A stretch of DNA of 64,000 nucleotides from Pseudomonas putida. Its GTDB lineage: Bacteria; Pseudomonadota; Gammaproteobacteria; Pseudomonadales; Pseudomonadaceae. The stretch is from positions 1,240,001 to 1,304,000 of the forward strand of contig NZ_MINI01000028.1 in assembly GCF_002906855.1 (NCBI RefSeq), given 5' to 3'. Below are positions 1 through 9,347 of this stretch, one piece after another (the first letter of the stretch is position 1; each line of letters starts with the position of its first letter). Made by a program: the position numbers and the translations under genes. The notes under the pieces are model-generated. The model was not told where the DNA came from. It searched no databases and worked only from the letters and a program-made list of their open reading frames with translations.

Positions 1-954
1 GATGGTGTTGACCTTCAGCAGCTTGACGATGCCGCGCACTGGCGAGACCACGGTGGTGCGGTTGACCCGGTCATCAATGGCGATGCTGGTGGCGGTGATC
101 TTGGACAGCTCGGTGCGCTTGTCATTCAGCTCCTTGGCCGCGTCCGAGCGGAAGCTGGCGTCGGACTCTTCGATCTTGCTCTTGATCTCGGCGATCGCCG
201 CCTCGGCGCGGGGGATGGCCAGGCTGGTGGCATTGAGCTGGCCGCGGGCTTCAACGGTGCGTTGCTTGAGGCGCAGGATCTCCACCGGGGAAATGGCGCC
301 CTTGCTCACCAGCGGCGCCGACATGTCTGTCTCCTGTTGCAACAACGCCACGGCCGAGCGGTACTGATCGACCTTGGAGCGGAACTCGGCCAGCTCCTGG
401 TTCTTCTGCCGCAGCTGTTCGTTGAGGGTCTGTTTTTCGCTGGCCAGGCGGCGTTGGCGGGAGGTGTACAGGGCTATTTCGTCTTCGGCGACCTGGGGCG
501 CCTTGGCGCGCACTTCGTCCGAGAGCGTGAACGGGCGGCCTTCGGCTTCCGCCGACAGGCGCTCGACCTGGGCGGTCAGGGCATAACGGTCAGCCTCGCT
601 TTCGCCTTTGTTGGACTTGAACCGGGTGTCGTCCAGGCGTAGCAGGGTGGCGCCTTTCTCGACCATCTGCCCTTCGCGCACGAAGATCTCGGTGACGATA
701 CCGCCTTCGAGGTTCTGCACCACCTGTACCTTGCTCGACGGGATCGCCTTGCCTTCGCCGACCGTTACTTCGTCGAGCACTGCCAGGCTGGCCCAGACCA
801 GCGCTACCAGCAACAGCGCTGCGGCCAGCAACACGGTCAGGCGCGATAGGCGTGGCGAGTCCTGCAGAGTGGCGCCGGCCAGTTCCGGCATGTAGTCGCG
901 TTCGGCCCGTTTGTCGGCGCCATGGCTACTGCGTACGCTTTGCATGAGAGGCAT
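1..954 (-). CDS. HlyD-family type I secretion adaptor (LapC-like), partial
   Basis: This is a periplasmic membrane fusion protein that links an inner-membrane ABC exporter to a TolC channel. Only the first 318 residues are present; the frame is still open at position 1. The start ATG at 954 opens a cytoplasmic tail (MPLMQSVRSSHG), followed by one membrane helix around residues 35-55 (LTVLLAAALLLVALVW). A lipoyl/biotinyl-like hairpin entry (VVQNLEGGIVTEIFVREG) comes next, then a long coiled-coil stretch, and the returning half (SPVRGIVKLLKVNTI) lies at the window edge. The gene starts 9 bp after the stop of the ABC exporter gene, so the two are surely co-transcribed. The neighbouring adhesin is the likely cargo. 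The family is certain; LapC orthology is inferred, because this locus is next to a different adhesin and lapD and lapG are not in view. Confidence 0.9.
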   Translation of the reverse strand, partial: MPLMQSVRSSHGADKRAERDYMPELAGATLQDSPRLSRLTVLLAAALLLVALVWASLAVLDEVTVGEGKAIPSSKVQVVQNLEGGIVTEIFVREGQMVEKGATLLRLDDTRFKSNKGESEADRYALTAQVERLSAEAEGRPFTLSDEVRAKAPQVAEDEIALYTSRQRRLASEKQTLNEQLRQKNQELAEFRSKVDQYRSAVALLQQETDMSAPLVSKGAISPVEILRLKQRTVEARGQLNATSLAIPRAEAAIAEIKSKIEESDASFRSDAAKELNDKRTELSKITATSIAIDDRVNRTTVVSPVRGIVKLLKVNTI

Positions 955-963
955 GGTGAGCTC

Positions 964-3108
964 CTACAGGGCCGAGCCGATACGGCCCTTGCGCAGGGCG
1001 TCGACGACCGAATCCTTCGGGCCGTCGGCGACGATCTTGCCGTTGTCGAGCACCACCAGCCGATCGACCAGGCTGAGCATCGAGGTGCGGTGGGTGACCA
1101 GCAGCACGGTCTTGCCCGGCACCCAGCTCAGCAGGCGCTGGCGCAGTTGCTCCTCGCTGCTGTTGTCCATGTGGCTGGTGGGTTCGTCAAGGATCAGGAT
1201 CGGCGGCTCCAGTAGCAGTGCACGGGCCAGCAGCACCGCCTGGCGCTGGCCACCGGAGAGCAGCTGGCCGCGCTCGCCCACCGGGCGGTCGAAGCCGTTC
1301 GGGTGTTGCCGGGCCAGCTCGCTGACGCCGGTCAATTCGGCCACTTCGAGCATGCGCGCATCGCTGATGTGGCGCGCCCCGAGGGTCAGGTTGTCGCGCA
1401 GGCTGCCGGCCAGCAGCGGCAGGTCGTGGGCCACGTAGCCGATCTGGCTGCGCAGGTCGGCGATGTCCAGCTGGCGCAGGTCGAGGTTGTCCAGCAGCAC
1501 CTGGCCTTCGTCGGGGTGATGGAAGCCCATCAGCTGGCGCCCGAGGGTGCTCTTGCCCGAACCGCTGCGGCCGATGATGCCGATGCGCTCGCCGGGGGTG
1601 ATGGTCAGGTTCACGTCGTGCAGTGCCGGGCTCACTTGCCCTGGATAACGGAAGGTGATGTGGCTCAGCGCCAGGCCACCCTTGAGCGTGGTGTGCTCCA
1701 GGGCCTGCTGGTCGAGCTGACGTTCCTGGGGCAGGGCCATCAACGCATCGGTGCTGCGCATGGTCAACTGCGCCTGCTGGTAGCGGGTGATCAGCCCGGC
1801 GATCTGGCCGAGCGGGGCGAGCACCCGGCTGCCGAGCATGTAGCTGGCGACCAGGGCGCCGACGCTGAGGTTGCCGGCAATGATGCTGTACACCCCGGCA
1901 ACGATGGTCGCCATGCCGCAGAACTGCTGGATGAACAGCGTGCCGTTGCTGGCCAGCGACGACAGGTTGCGCGCATGAGCGTCGAGGCGGGCGATGGCGG
2001 CGTTGGTGTGCTCCCACTGGTACTGGCGTTCGCTTTCGGCGCCGCAGGCTTTGAGGGTTTCCAGGCCGCCCAGGGTTTCGATCAGCAGGGCCTGGCGCAC
2101 GGCGCCGAGGCTCAGGCTTTTCTGCACGGTATCGCGCAGGCGGGCCTGGATGATCAGGGCAAAGCCCACTGCCAGCGGGAAGGCGATCAGCGGGATCAGT
2201 ACCAGCCAGCCACCGAGCAGGCCGATTACCAGCAGCATCAGGGCCACGAAGGGCAGGTCGATGATGCTGGTCAGGGTGACCGCGGTGAGAAATTCACGCA
2301 GGCCCTGGAAGTCATGGATGCTCTGGGCGAAACCACCGATGGTGGCGGGCTTGGCCTTCATGGCCATGCCGGTGATGCGCTCGAACAGGGTGGCGGAGAG
2401 GATCAGGTCGGTCTTCTTGCCGGCCTGGTCCAGCAGGTGGGCGCGGACCATGCGCAATACCAGCTCGAAGGCGGTGCCGATGAACAGGCCGGCAACCAGC
2501 ACCCACAAGGTCGACAGCGCCTGGTTGGGCACCACGCGGTCGTAGGTCTGCATGACGAACAGCGGCACCATCAGGCCGAGCAGGTTGATCAGCAGGCTGG
2601 CCAGCAGGGCGTCGCTGTACAGCCAGCGGGAATGGCGCAGGGTGTCGCGGAACCAGGCGTTGACCCGCGGCAGCAGCGGTGAACGCACGTCTTCCAGGGT
2701 ATGGCGTGGGCGGGCGAACAGGGCGTGGCCGCTGTAGGCCTGCTGCAGTGCTTCACGTTCGACCCATTGCTCGCCGCCTTCAGCTTCGCAGGGCAGGATC
2801 AGCGCGCGGCCGTCATCGCCCCAGCGCTGCAACACCGCGCTGCGGCCATTGTCGAGCAATAGCAGCAGGGGCAGGTTGAGAGCTGAGATGTCATCAAGCG
2901 CTCGTTCCAGCACCCGCGCTTGCAGGCCGGCACGCGCCGCAGCCCGCGGCAGCAAGTCTACGCCCAGGCGCTGCTGGGCCAGGGGCAGGCCGCTGCACAG
3001 GCTGGCACGGCTGGCCGGGCGACCGTGCAGCCGGCACAGGATCAGCAGGCCATCGAGCAGTGGGTCATCGACATCCGGACGCGGTTGCGCGCTTTGCATA
3101 CTGGTCAC
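964..3108 (-). CDS. Type I secretion ABC exporter, permease and ATPase (LapB-like)
   Basis: This 714-residue half-transporter exports an RTX adhesin across both membranes using ATP. It has an N-terminal C39-like domain of about 130 residues, then a six-helix ABC membrane domain (about residues 150-430, beginning near LLASLLINLLGLMVPLFVMQ), then the ATPase. Walker A (GRSGSGKS) is near residue 513, the signature LLSGGQRQ near 616 and Walker B (LILDEPTS) near 637. The HlyB/LapB family is typically about 700-720 residues. The GTG at 3108 (MTSMQSAQ) is taken as the start; the ATG three codons on (3099) is equally possible. It lies between the TolC-type gene (66 bp upstream) and the adaptor gene (9 bp downstream), which together make a complete exporter operon. 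Confidence 0.93.
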   Translation of the reverse strand: MTSMQSAQPRPDVDDPLLDGLLILCRLHGRPASRASLCSGLPLAQQRLGVDLLPRAAARAGLQARVLERALDDISALNLPLLLLLDNGRSAVLQRWGDDGRALILPCEAEGGEQWVEREALQQAYSGHALFARPRHTLEDVRSPLLPRVNAWFRDTLRHSRWLYSDALLASLLINLLGLMVPLFVMQTYDRVVPNQALSTLWVLVAGLFIGTAFELVLRMVRAHLLDQAGKKTDLILSATLFERITGMAMKAKPATIGGFAQSIHDFQGLREFLTAVTLTSIIDLPFVALMLLVIGLLGGWLVLIPLIAFPLAVGFALIIQARLRDTVQKSLSLGAVRQALLIETLGGLETLKACGAESERQYQWEHTNAAIARLDAHARNLSSLASNGTLFIQQFCGMATIVAGVYSIIAGNLSVGALVASYMLGSRVLAPLGQIAGLITRYQQAQLTMRSTDALMALPQERQLDQQALEHTTLKGGLALSHITFRYPGQVSPALHDVNLTITPGERIGIIGRSGSGKSTLGRQLMGFHHPDEGQVLLDNLDLRQLDIADLRSQIGYVAHDLPLLAGSLRDNLTLGARHISDARMLEVAELTGVSELARQHPNGFDRPVGERGQLLSGGQRQAVLLARALLLEPPILILDEPTSHMDNSSEEQLRQRLLSWVPGKTVLLVTHRTSMLSLVDRLVVLDNGKIVADGPKDSVVDALRKGRIGSAL

Positions 3109-3174
3109 GATGGCCTACTCCCGCCAGGGTGGATGGGTTGCTGTGCAGGCGATCCGTGCCAGTGCGTGCGACGC

Positions 3175-4548
3175 TCAGCGCATGTCGGGCAATCTGGCTT
3201 CGGTCCGGACCTCGTTGTTGGCGATAGCCTCAGGTGGCAGTGAAATGCGTTGCTTGCTCAGCAGTTCACCCATGGTCGCCAGTACCCGGTACATCGAAAA
3301 CTCTTCGGTGTAACGCACTTCGGTGTAGCGACGGTTGGCGTTGTACAGCTCGTTTTCGCTATCGAGCACGTCGAGCAGGGTGCGCTGGCCCAGGCCGAAC
3401 TGGTCCTGATAGGCGGCGCGCACGCGCTGGGTGGTCTCGGCGTATTCACGTGCGGTCGGGGTCTGCTTGCGGGCGTTGTTCATGGCATTCCAGGACAGGC
3501 TGAGGTTTTCGGTCAGCTCGCGCAGGGCATTGTTGCGGATGTCCAGGGCCTGGTTGATCTTGTGCGCGTCGGATTGCAGCCGGGCTTTGTCGCTGCCGCC
3601 ACGGAACAGGTTGTAACTGAGCTCGACGCCCGCCTGCCAGTCATTGTTGGCATGGCCCTGCTCGCCGCCGATGTTGTTGTTGGCACCGGTGGCCAGCACC
3701 GCGTCCAGGCGTGGGTAGAACGGCGACTTGGCCACTTCGTATTGCTGTTCGGCGGCATTGACGTCGGCCTGGGCCGACTTGAGGTACGGGTTGTTCTGGC
3801 GCATGCCTTCGCGCGCCTGGTCGAGCGTGGCGGGTATTTCCACCTTGATCGACCGTGTGCCTTCCAGTTCGTCAGGCACGCGGCCGACCACGCTGTAGAA
3901 GTTGGCTTCGGCATCGGCGAGGTCGACTTCGGCGGTGTCCAGGTTGTTTTCTGCCAGGGCGCGACGGGCGCGGGACTGGTCGAGGTCGGCAGTGCTGCCA
4001 ACGCCGCGCTCGCTGCGCAGGCCGATCTGGTCGTTGACGCGCAAGTGCGCCTGCAGGTTGTTCTTGGCCAAGTCCACCAACTCTCGACGCTTGAGTACCT
4101 CCAGATACACCTCGACGGTACGCAAGGCCACGTCCTGGGCAATGGCCTGGGTGTAGTAGGCCCGAGAAGTCGCAACTGCCTCGGTGCGGCCCACTTCGTT
4201 GGCGGTGTTGAAACCGTCGAAGATCATCTGCCGCAGGCGCAGTTCCGACTGTGTGTAGTTCAGGGTTTCCTTGTTGTGGTTGGTCGTGCCGTTCGGGTTG
4301 AGACCGCGGGTGTTGAGGTTGTCAGAGCGCTGGCGCCCATAACCTGCCACCAGATCTACGGTTGGGTAGTAGCCGCCACGGGCAAATTTGACATCCTCAT
4401 CGGCCGAAAGCTTGCTGTTGCGGTTCGAGCTGATCTGCGGGTGGTAATCCACGGCACTCTGGATGGCTTCGTTGAGGGACATCGCTTCGACGTTCGTGCA
4501 TGCCATGGCCACCAGCATTGCGCTGGCGAGGGGGGTTAGAACGCGCAT
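3175..4548 (-). CDS. TolC-family outer membrane channel (LapE/AggA type)
   Basis: This is the outer-membrane exit duct of the type I secretion system. The protein has 457 residues with a signal peptide of about 22 residues (MRVLTPLASAMLVAMACTNVEA) and two outer-membrane efflux repeats rich in long helices. A GGGAGAAG ribosome binding site precedes the ATG at 4548. It is the first gene of the minus-strand secretion operon. From memory, the equivalent KT2440 gene near recQ is annotated as agglutination protein or LapE, and AggA of P. putida was described as needed for agglutination by root glycoprotein. That naming is recalled, not checked. The TolC family assignment is secure. Confidence 0.88.
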   Translation of the reverse strand: MRVLTPLASAMLVAMACTNVEAMSLNEAIQSAVDYHPQISSNRNSKLSADEDVKFARGGYYPTVDLVAGYGRQRSDNLNTRGLNPNGTTNHNKETLNYTQSELRLRQMIFDGFNTANEVGRTEAVATSRAYYTQAIAQDVALRTVEVYLEVLKRRELVDLAKNNLQAHLRVNDQIGLRSERGVGSTADLDQSRARRALAENNLDTAEVDLADAEANFYSVVGRVPDELEGTRSIKVEIPATLDQAREGMRQNNPYLKSAQADVNAAEQQYEVAKSPFYPRLDAVLATGANNNIGGEQGHANNDWQAGVELSYNLFRGGSDKARLQSDAHKINQALDIRNNALRELTENLSLSWNAMNNARKQTPTAREYAETTQRVRAAYQDQFGLGQRTLLDVLDSENELYNANRRYTEVRYTEEFSMYRVLATMGELLSKQRISLPPEAIANNEVRTEARLPDMR

Positions 4549-5063
4549 GGGCTACTTCTCCCTGGTCACAAAAAAGATCCCGCTTTTCGCCAATAAAATG
4601 ACGATTTTTATAGTTCAAACCGTTTCATGTTTGTAACAACAGAGCTAAGAACATTTAACGCGCGAGCTAAGAAGATTTTTTCATAACACCTATGCGAAAA
4701 AAAACTTATGCGGTCTATGCAAAGCAAGACATTGTTTCATCCAAGTGAATTCGCGAACCGTTGCAAGGCGCGACTTACAAGCACTTCAGCAAGTTTCAGG
4801 TTTTTTCCAGCTAAGGACGCGGAACGGATAGGTGAAAGAAGTATTTGGCGACAAAAAATTGGCATGAAATGATGGCCAACTTACATTATTACTATCGCCA
4901 AAGTAGTGCCTGAGAGAACGATTCTCGCCGTTGAGATTTTTCGGACTCCATGCCCACACCTGCCTGCCCTGAATTCATAGAATAAGCGCAACGCTTGAAA
5001 CGAGAGGCAGAGAGCCAGCCACCGGTAGAATCCAGGCTCTCACACCGAAGGATTCAAGCGCAG
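4549..5063. other. 515-bp divergent intergenic region between secretion operon and adhesin
   Basis: This region is visibly more AT-rich than its surroundings, with A-runs around 4695-4710, and should carry the promoters for both directions. It holds a perfect inverted repeat, GAGAA-CGA-TTCTC, at 4914-4926. A Shine-Dalgarno-like GAAGGA at 5046-5051 precedes an ATG at 5064, but that ATG is out of frame with the adhesin reading frame that begins just downstream. I see no convincing small gene here. Confidence 0.6.
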
Positions 5064-5068
5064 ATGAC

Positions 5069-6480
5069 ATGTGCTGTACAACGATGTGGTCGGTGCCGAC
5101 GTGCGCAGCGATGGCAACTACGTGGTCGGCGTGCGCGCCGGCAGCGATACCAGCACCTCGGCCATCGGCCAACTGAACACCCAGGTGAACGGTCAATACG
5201 GCTACCTGACCATCGACGAGAAGGGCAACGCGGTCTACCACTCCAACCCGGACGTGGTGTCGCCGCGAGATGCCGTTGACACCTTCGTCTACACCATCCG
5301 CGATGCCGACGGTGACGAGAGCACCACGACGATCACCATCAACGTGCATGACCCGCGCATCGAAGTGTGCATGGACGGCGAAGCAACGGTGTTCGAGAAA
5401 GCCCTGGATTTGAGCAAGGATGGCAGCGATCTGGCCGCCGGAACGGTCACCGGCAGTGATCCGACATCGCCCCTCGAAACCGCCTCTGGCAGCCTGGCCG
5501 GCTTGGCCAGTGGTGGCATCGGCGCCTTGTCCTACAGCCTGGTCAGCAATGCCGTTGGCCAATACGGCCAGATTCACCTGAATGCCGACGGCAGCTACAC
5601 CTATACCCTGACCTCACCGGCAAGCTCACCGACCCATGCCAACGATGGCGCCAACACCGTCACTGAATCCTTCACCTATCAAGTTCAGGACGCCTACGGC
5701 CATTCGGCCACCAGCACCATCGTCATCAGCATTGTCGACGACGTGCCCCAGGCCCATTGCGATTTCGTCAGCGTCTACAAGGGCGACGAGGTGCGCGGCA
5801 ATGTGCTGTACAACGATGTGGTCGGTGCCGACGTGCGCAGCGATGGCAACTACGTGGTCGGCGTGCGTGCCGGCAGCGACACATCCACTTCGGCCATCGG
5901 CCAGCTGAACAGCCAGGTGGACGGCCAGTATGGCTACCTGACCATCGACGAGAAGGGCAACGCGGTCTACCACTCCAACCCCGACGTGGAGTCGCCGCGG
6001 GATGCCGTCGACCGCTTCGTCTACACCATCCGCGATGCCGATGGCGACGAAAGCACCACGACCCTTACCGTCAACGTGCACGACGCAAGGCTCATGGCCT
6101 GCGAGGACCGCGATATCACGGTGTTCGAGAAAGCCCTGGACCTGCACAAGGATGGCAACGACCTGGCGGCAGGCAGTGCCATTGGCAGTGATCCAAGCTC
6201 GACCGGCGAAACGGCGTCCGGCTCGTTGGTGGGTTCGGTGTCCGGTGGTGTAGGGGCAATTACCTACAGCCTGGTGGGCAACGCGGTCGGCCAGTATGGG
6301 CAGATCAGCATCAACCCTGACGGCAGCTATACCTACACGCTGACCTCGCCCGCCAATACACCGGGTGCCGATTCTACGGTCGAGAATTTCTCTTACAAGG
6401 CCACCGATTCGCTGGGCCACAGCATCACCAGCAACATTGCCATCACCATCGTCGACGATGTACCCAATGCGGTCTGCGCC
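5069..6480 (+). repeat. Tandem coding repeat, two units of about 244 codons
   Basis: Unit 1 (5069-5800) and unit 2 (5801 to about 6480) encode near-identical VCBS/cadherin-like blocks. Each opens with VLYNDVVGADVRSDGNYVVG, passes through GYLTIDEKGNAVYHSNPDV, RDADGDESTTT and VFEKALDL, and closes with a VDDVPxAxC motif. The first 80 or so bases of the two units are almost identical. Unit 1 begins abruptly at 5069 where the upstream similarity stops, so the array was probably longer. Confidence 0.85.
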
Positions 6481-8913
6481 GAGCGCAGCATCACGCCAGG
6501 CCAGGTGGACTCCAACATCCTGCTGGTGATTGATGTGTCGGGCAGCATGGACTTTGCTTCAGGCATACCCGGCCTGACCCGCCTGGAGGCGGCCAAGCAG
6601 GCCATCGCTGCGCTGCTCGACAAGTACGACGACATGGGTGACATCAAGGTGCAGATCGTCACCTTCAGCGGTGGCGCGCAGATCCAGTCGGCCGAGTGGG
6701 TCAGCATTGACGCCGCCAAGTCGATCGTCAACGGCCTGCACGCGGGTGGTTCGACCTATTACGACAGCGCGGCCACAGCTGCCCAGACGGCCTTCTCCCA
6801 AAATGGCAAGCTGGCCGACGCGCAGAACGTCAGCTACTTCTTCTCCGATGGCGAACCCAGCTCCGGGCATGCCATCACCGCTTCGGGCGAAACCACCTGG
6901 GAAACATTCCTCGACAACAATGGCATCAAGTCGTACGCCATTGGCCTGGGCAAAGATATCAATGCGGGCAACCTGAACCCGTTGGCCTACGACGGCAGCA
7001 GCCATACCGATACCAACTCGGTCATCGTCACCGACTTCAACCAGCTCCATGGCGTGCTGTCAGGTACCGTGCAGGGCTCGCCGATCACCGGCAGCCTGCT
7101 CAACGATGGCACCTTTGGTGCCGATGGCGGCTTCATCAAGGCACTGCTGGTGGACGGCACTACCTACACGTACGACCCGAAAGCCAACGCCGGGCAGGGC
7201 GGATACCTGGCCAGCGGTGGCGCGGACAACGCCAGCTTCGATACCACCGGCAATACGCTCACCATCAAGACCAGCCTGGGTGGCAGCCTGCTGGTGAACA
7301 TGGACAGCGGCGAGTTCACCTATACGCCGCCCAAGGGCGCTGACTACTTGCAGTTCGAACGCTTTGGTTTCATGGTCAGTGACAATGACGGCGATACCAG
7401 CAGCGCCGACTTGCTGGTGCTGATCAATGGCAATCATGCGCCGGTGGCAGGCGCGGACCATGTGATTACCAATATTACCGGTGCCAGTATCACCGTGCCG
7501 TCCGAAGCGCTGCTGGCCAACGACAGCGACGCCGACCACGACCGTCTGAGTGCGGCGCCGATCACCGTTGACACGAACTTTGCCAGCAAGGGGGCAGGCT
7601 TCACCCTCGGCAACAGTGTTGCGAGCATCTCCTTCGATGGTCATTGCAATACGCTCGACAACCAGTTCAAAGCCCTGGAACGCAGCGCCTTCACCACAGC
7701 GGCCGGCAGCATGACCGCGGCGCTGGTGGTACTCGGCTACCTTGGCAGCATCACCAACAGCAATGCCAACAGCGAGGATGTGATCACCGTCAGCCTGCGC
7801 AAGGGCGAGACCCTGCAACTGGACCATGATCGCCCAGACGGCAATGTGAGCCTGGAGTGGAAGGATGCCAACGGCAGCTACCAGCCCATTGCCGATGGCG
7901 GCAGCTTCACCGCCAGCCACGACGGTGTGTACAGCATCCATGTGGTCAACCAGATCAACCCGTCGGACCACAGCAATGCTGCCGAGAGCTACAAGCTGAG
8001 CCTGCTGGTGGATTACAGCAACGCCGTGAACGAAGTGCATCAGGCGAGCTACACGGTCACCGATGGTCATGGCGGCGGTGCTACCGGTGCGGTGGATATC
8101 ACCTACCAGGCCGGCACTACCCTGAACGGCACGGCCGGCAATGATGTGTTGATGGCAAGCAACGCCGACACCATTCTCAATGGTGGTGACGGCCATGATG
8201 TGCTGGTGGGGGGGGCAGGGAACGATCAACTGTACGGCGGCAATGGCGATGATCTGCTGATCGGAGGCGCCGGCAACGATCTGCTCGACGGCGGGGCCGG
8301 CAACGACATCGCCAGCTATGCCTCGGCCACCAGCGCGGTCACGGTAGACCTCAGCCTGGGCGGCCCGCAGAACACCCACGGCGCCGGCATCGACACCCTG
8401 GTCAGTATCGAGAACCTGATCGGCTCCGACTACAACGACACCTTGATCGGCAATGCCGGTGACAACGTGCTCGATGGCGGCCTGGGCAACGACGTGCTGA
8501 AGGGTGGTGACGGCAACGACACCCTCATCGGCGGGCCGGGCGATGACATCATGACCGGCGGCAATGGCAACGACACCTTCGTCTGGCAGAAGGGCGACAC
8601 CGGGCATGACACGGTCACCGACTTCTCCCCGGGCAGCGATCACCTGGACCTGTCGCAGCTGCTGCAGGGCGAGAATGCCACGGCGGCTTCGCTGGATGAC
8701 TACCTGCACTTCAAGGTCAGCGGCAGCGGCAGCAATGTGGTCTCGACCATCGAAGTCAGCAGCGTGGCGGGGGCGGCGCCGACCCAGACCATCGACCTGG
8801 CGGGGGTCGATCTGGCCCAGCATTACGGGGGGGTGATTTCGGCGGGGCATGATACGGCGACCATCATCAACGGGATGATCAATGACCATTCGTTGAAGGT
8901 GGATACCGTCTGA
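5071..8913 (+). CDS. Large RTX/VCBS repeat adhesin with VWA domain, 5'-truncated
   Basis: This is a cell-surface adhesin exported by type I secretion, with 1280 residues remaining. Two VCBS-like repeats (about residues 1-470) are followed by a von Willebrand A domain (about 483-665, MIDAS motif DVSGS near residue 488, and SDGEPSSG). Further Ig-like segments follow, then two clusters of calcium-binding nonapeptides (GGAGNDQLYGGNGDD and similar, about 1025-1175) and a C-terminal secretion signal region (DTVTDFSPGSDHLDLSQLL). The frame has no real start. The codon before the GTG at 5071 is CAT and the one before that is TGA, and the N-terminal retention module expected of Lap-type adhesins is absent. 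The gene therefore looks broken or misassembled. The exporter genes lie divergently upstream. LapA/LapF-like function in biofilm attachment is inferred from architecture. Confidence 0.85.
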   Translation: MLYNDVVGADVRSDGNYVVGVRAGSDTSTSAIGQLNTQVNGQYGYLTIDEKGNAVYHSNPDVVSPRDAVDTFVYTIRDADGDESTTTITINVHDPRIEVCMDGEATVFEKALDLSKDGSDLAAGTVTGSDPTSPLETASGSLAGLASGGIGALSYSLVSNAVGQYGQIHLNADGSYTYTLTSPASSPTHANDGANTVTESFTYQVQDAYGHSATSTIVISIVDDVPQAHCDFVSVYKGDEVRGNVLYNDVVGADVRSDGNYVVGVRAGSDTSTSAIGQLNSQVDGQYGYLTIDEKGNAVYHSNPDVESPRDAVDRFVYTIRDADGDESTTTLTVNVHDARLMACEDRDITVFEKALDLHKDGNDLAAGSAIGSDPSSTGETASGSLVGSVSGGVGAITYSLVGNAVGQYGQISINPDGSYTYTLTSPANTPGADSTVENFSYKATDSLGHSITSNIAITIVDDVPNAVCAERSITPGQVDSNILLVIDVSGSMDFASGIPGLTRLEAAKQAIAALLDKYDDMGDIKVQIVTFSGGAQIQSAEWVSIDAAKSIVNGLHAGGSTYYDSAATAAQTAFSQNGKLADAQNVSYFFSDGEPSSGHAITASGETTWETFLDNNGIKSYAIGLGKDINAGNLNPLAYDGSSHTDTNSVIVTDFNQLHGVLSGTVQGSPITGSLLNDGTFGADGGFIKALLVDGTTYTYDPKANAGQGGYLASGGADNASFDTTGNTLTIKTSLGGSLLVNMDSGEFTYTPPKGADYLQFERFGFMVSDNDGDTSSADLLVLINGNHAPVAGADHVITNITGASITVPSEALLANDSDADHDRLSAAPITVDTNFASKGAGFTLGNSVASISFDGHCNTLDNQFKALERSAFTTAAGSMTAALVVLGYLGSITNSNANSEDVITVSLRKGETLQLDHDRPDGNVSLEWKDANGSYQPIADGGSFTASHDGVYSIHVVNQINPSDHSNAAESYKLSLLVDYSNAVNEVHQASYTVTDGHGGGATGAVDITYQAGTTLNGTAGNDVLMASNADTILNGGDGHDVLVGGAGNDQLYGGNGDDLLIGGAGNDLLDGGAGNDIASYASATSAVTVDLSLGGPQNTHGAGIDTLVSIENLIGSDYNDTLIGNAGDNVLDGGLGNDVLKGGDGNDTLIGGPGDDIMTGGNGNDTFVWQKGDTGHDTVTDFSPGSDHLDLSQLLQGENATAASLDDYLHFKVSGSGSNVVSTIEVSSVAGAAPTQTIDLAGVDLAQHYGGVISAGHDTATIINGMINDHSLKVDTV

Positions 8914-8923
8914 TTTGCCTGTT

Positions 8924-8952
8924 CCTCTTCGCGGGGCAAGCCCGCGAAGAGG
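8924..8952. terminator. REP-like hairpin after the adhesin gene
   Basis: A perfect 12-bp stem (CCTCTTCGCGGG with CCCGCGAAGAGG) encloses a 5-nt loop. It lies between the adhesin stop and the convergent DUF454 gene. It resembles a P. putida REP core folded as a symmetric hairpin and could end transcripts from both sides. Confidence 0.7.
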
Positions 8953-8974
8953 CCTGAACAGGAGACAGCAGCAT

Positions 8975-9340
8975 TCAACCGGACCGGCGCAAGGTCTTCT
9001 GCCTGAGGATGTACAGGCTGACCAGTACCGCACTGGTGAGCATGAAGGCCCTGGCCCAGAACAACGGCACCAGGTAGCAGGACAAGCCGATGCTCGCCCA
9101 CATCAGCCCGATGGCATAGACCTTGCCCTTGAGCGGAATGCCCTCGCCACTCAGGTAGTCACGGACCCACGGCCCAAGCTTGGGATGGTTGACCAGCCAA
9201 TCGTGAAAGCGCGGAGAGCTGCGGGCGAAGCAGGCTGCCGCCAGCAGCAGAAACGGGGTGGTGGGCAACACCGGCAGGAAGATCCCCAGCACCCCCAGCG
9301 CAACACTGAGCCAGCCGATGGCCAGCAGCAGGTAGCGCAC
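8975..9340 (-). CDS. DUF454 (YbaN-like) inner membrane protein
   Basis: This is a small membrane protein of 121 residues and unknown role. It shows the family hallmark at its N-terminus (GVLGIFLPVLPTTPFLLLAA), then a soluble loop with FHDWLVNHPKLGPWV, and two more hydrophobic helices near residues 75-110. The start is GTG at 9340, 7 bp after the stop of the yecA-like gene, so the two form an operon. The family assignment is firm; the function is unknown. Confidence 0.85.
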   Translation of the reverse strand: MRYLLLAIGWLSVALGVLGIFLPVLPTTPFLLLAAACFARSSPRFHDWLVNHPKLGPWVRDYLSGEGIPLKGKVYAIGLMWASIGLSCYLVPLFWARAFMLTSAVLVSLYILRQKTLRRSG

Positions 9341-9347
9341 GACCGAC

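Noticed and set aside
7060..9033. Long open frame of 657 codons on the minus strand across the adhesin gene
   Set aside because: It is antisense to the adhesin; its translation is low-complexity (many Val/Ala/His) and has no domain. It arises from the codon bias of the high-GC repeats.
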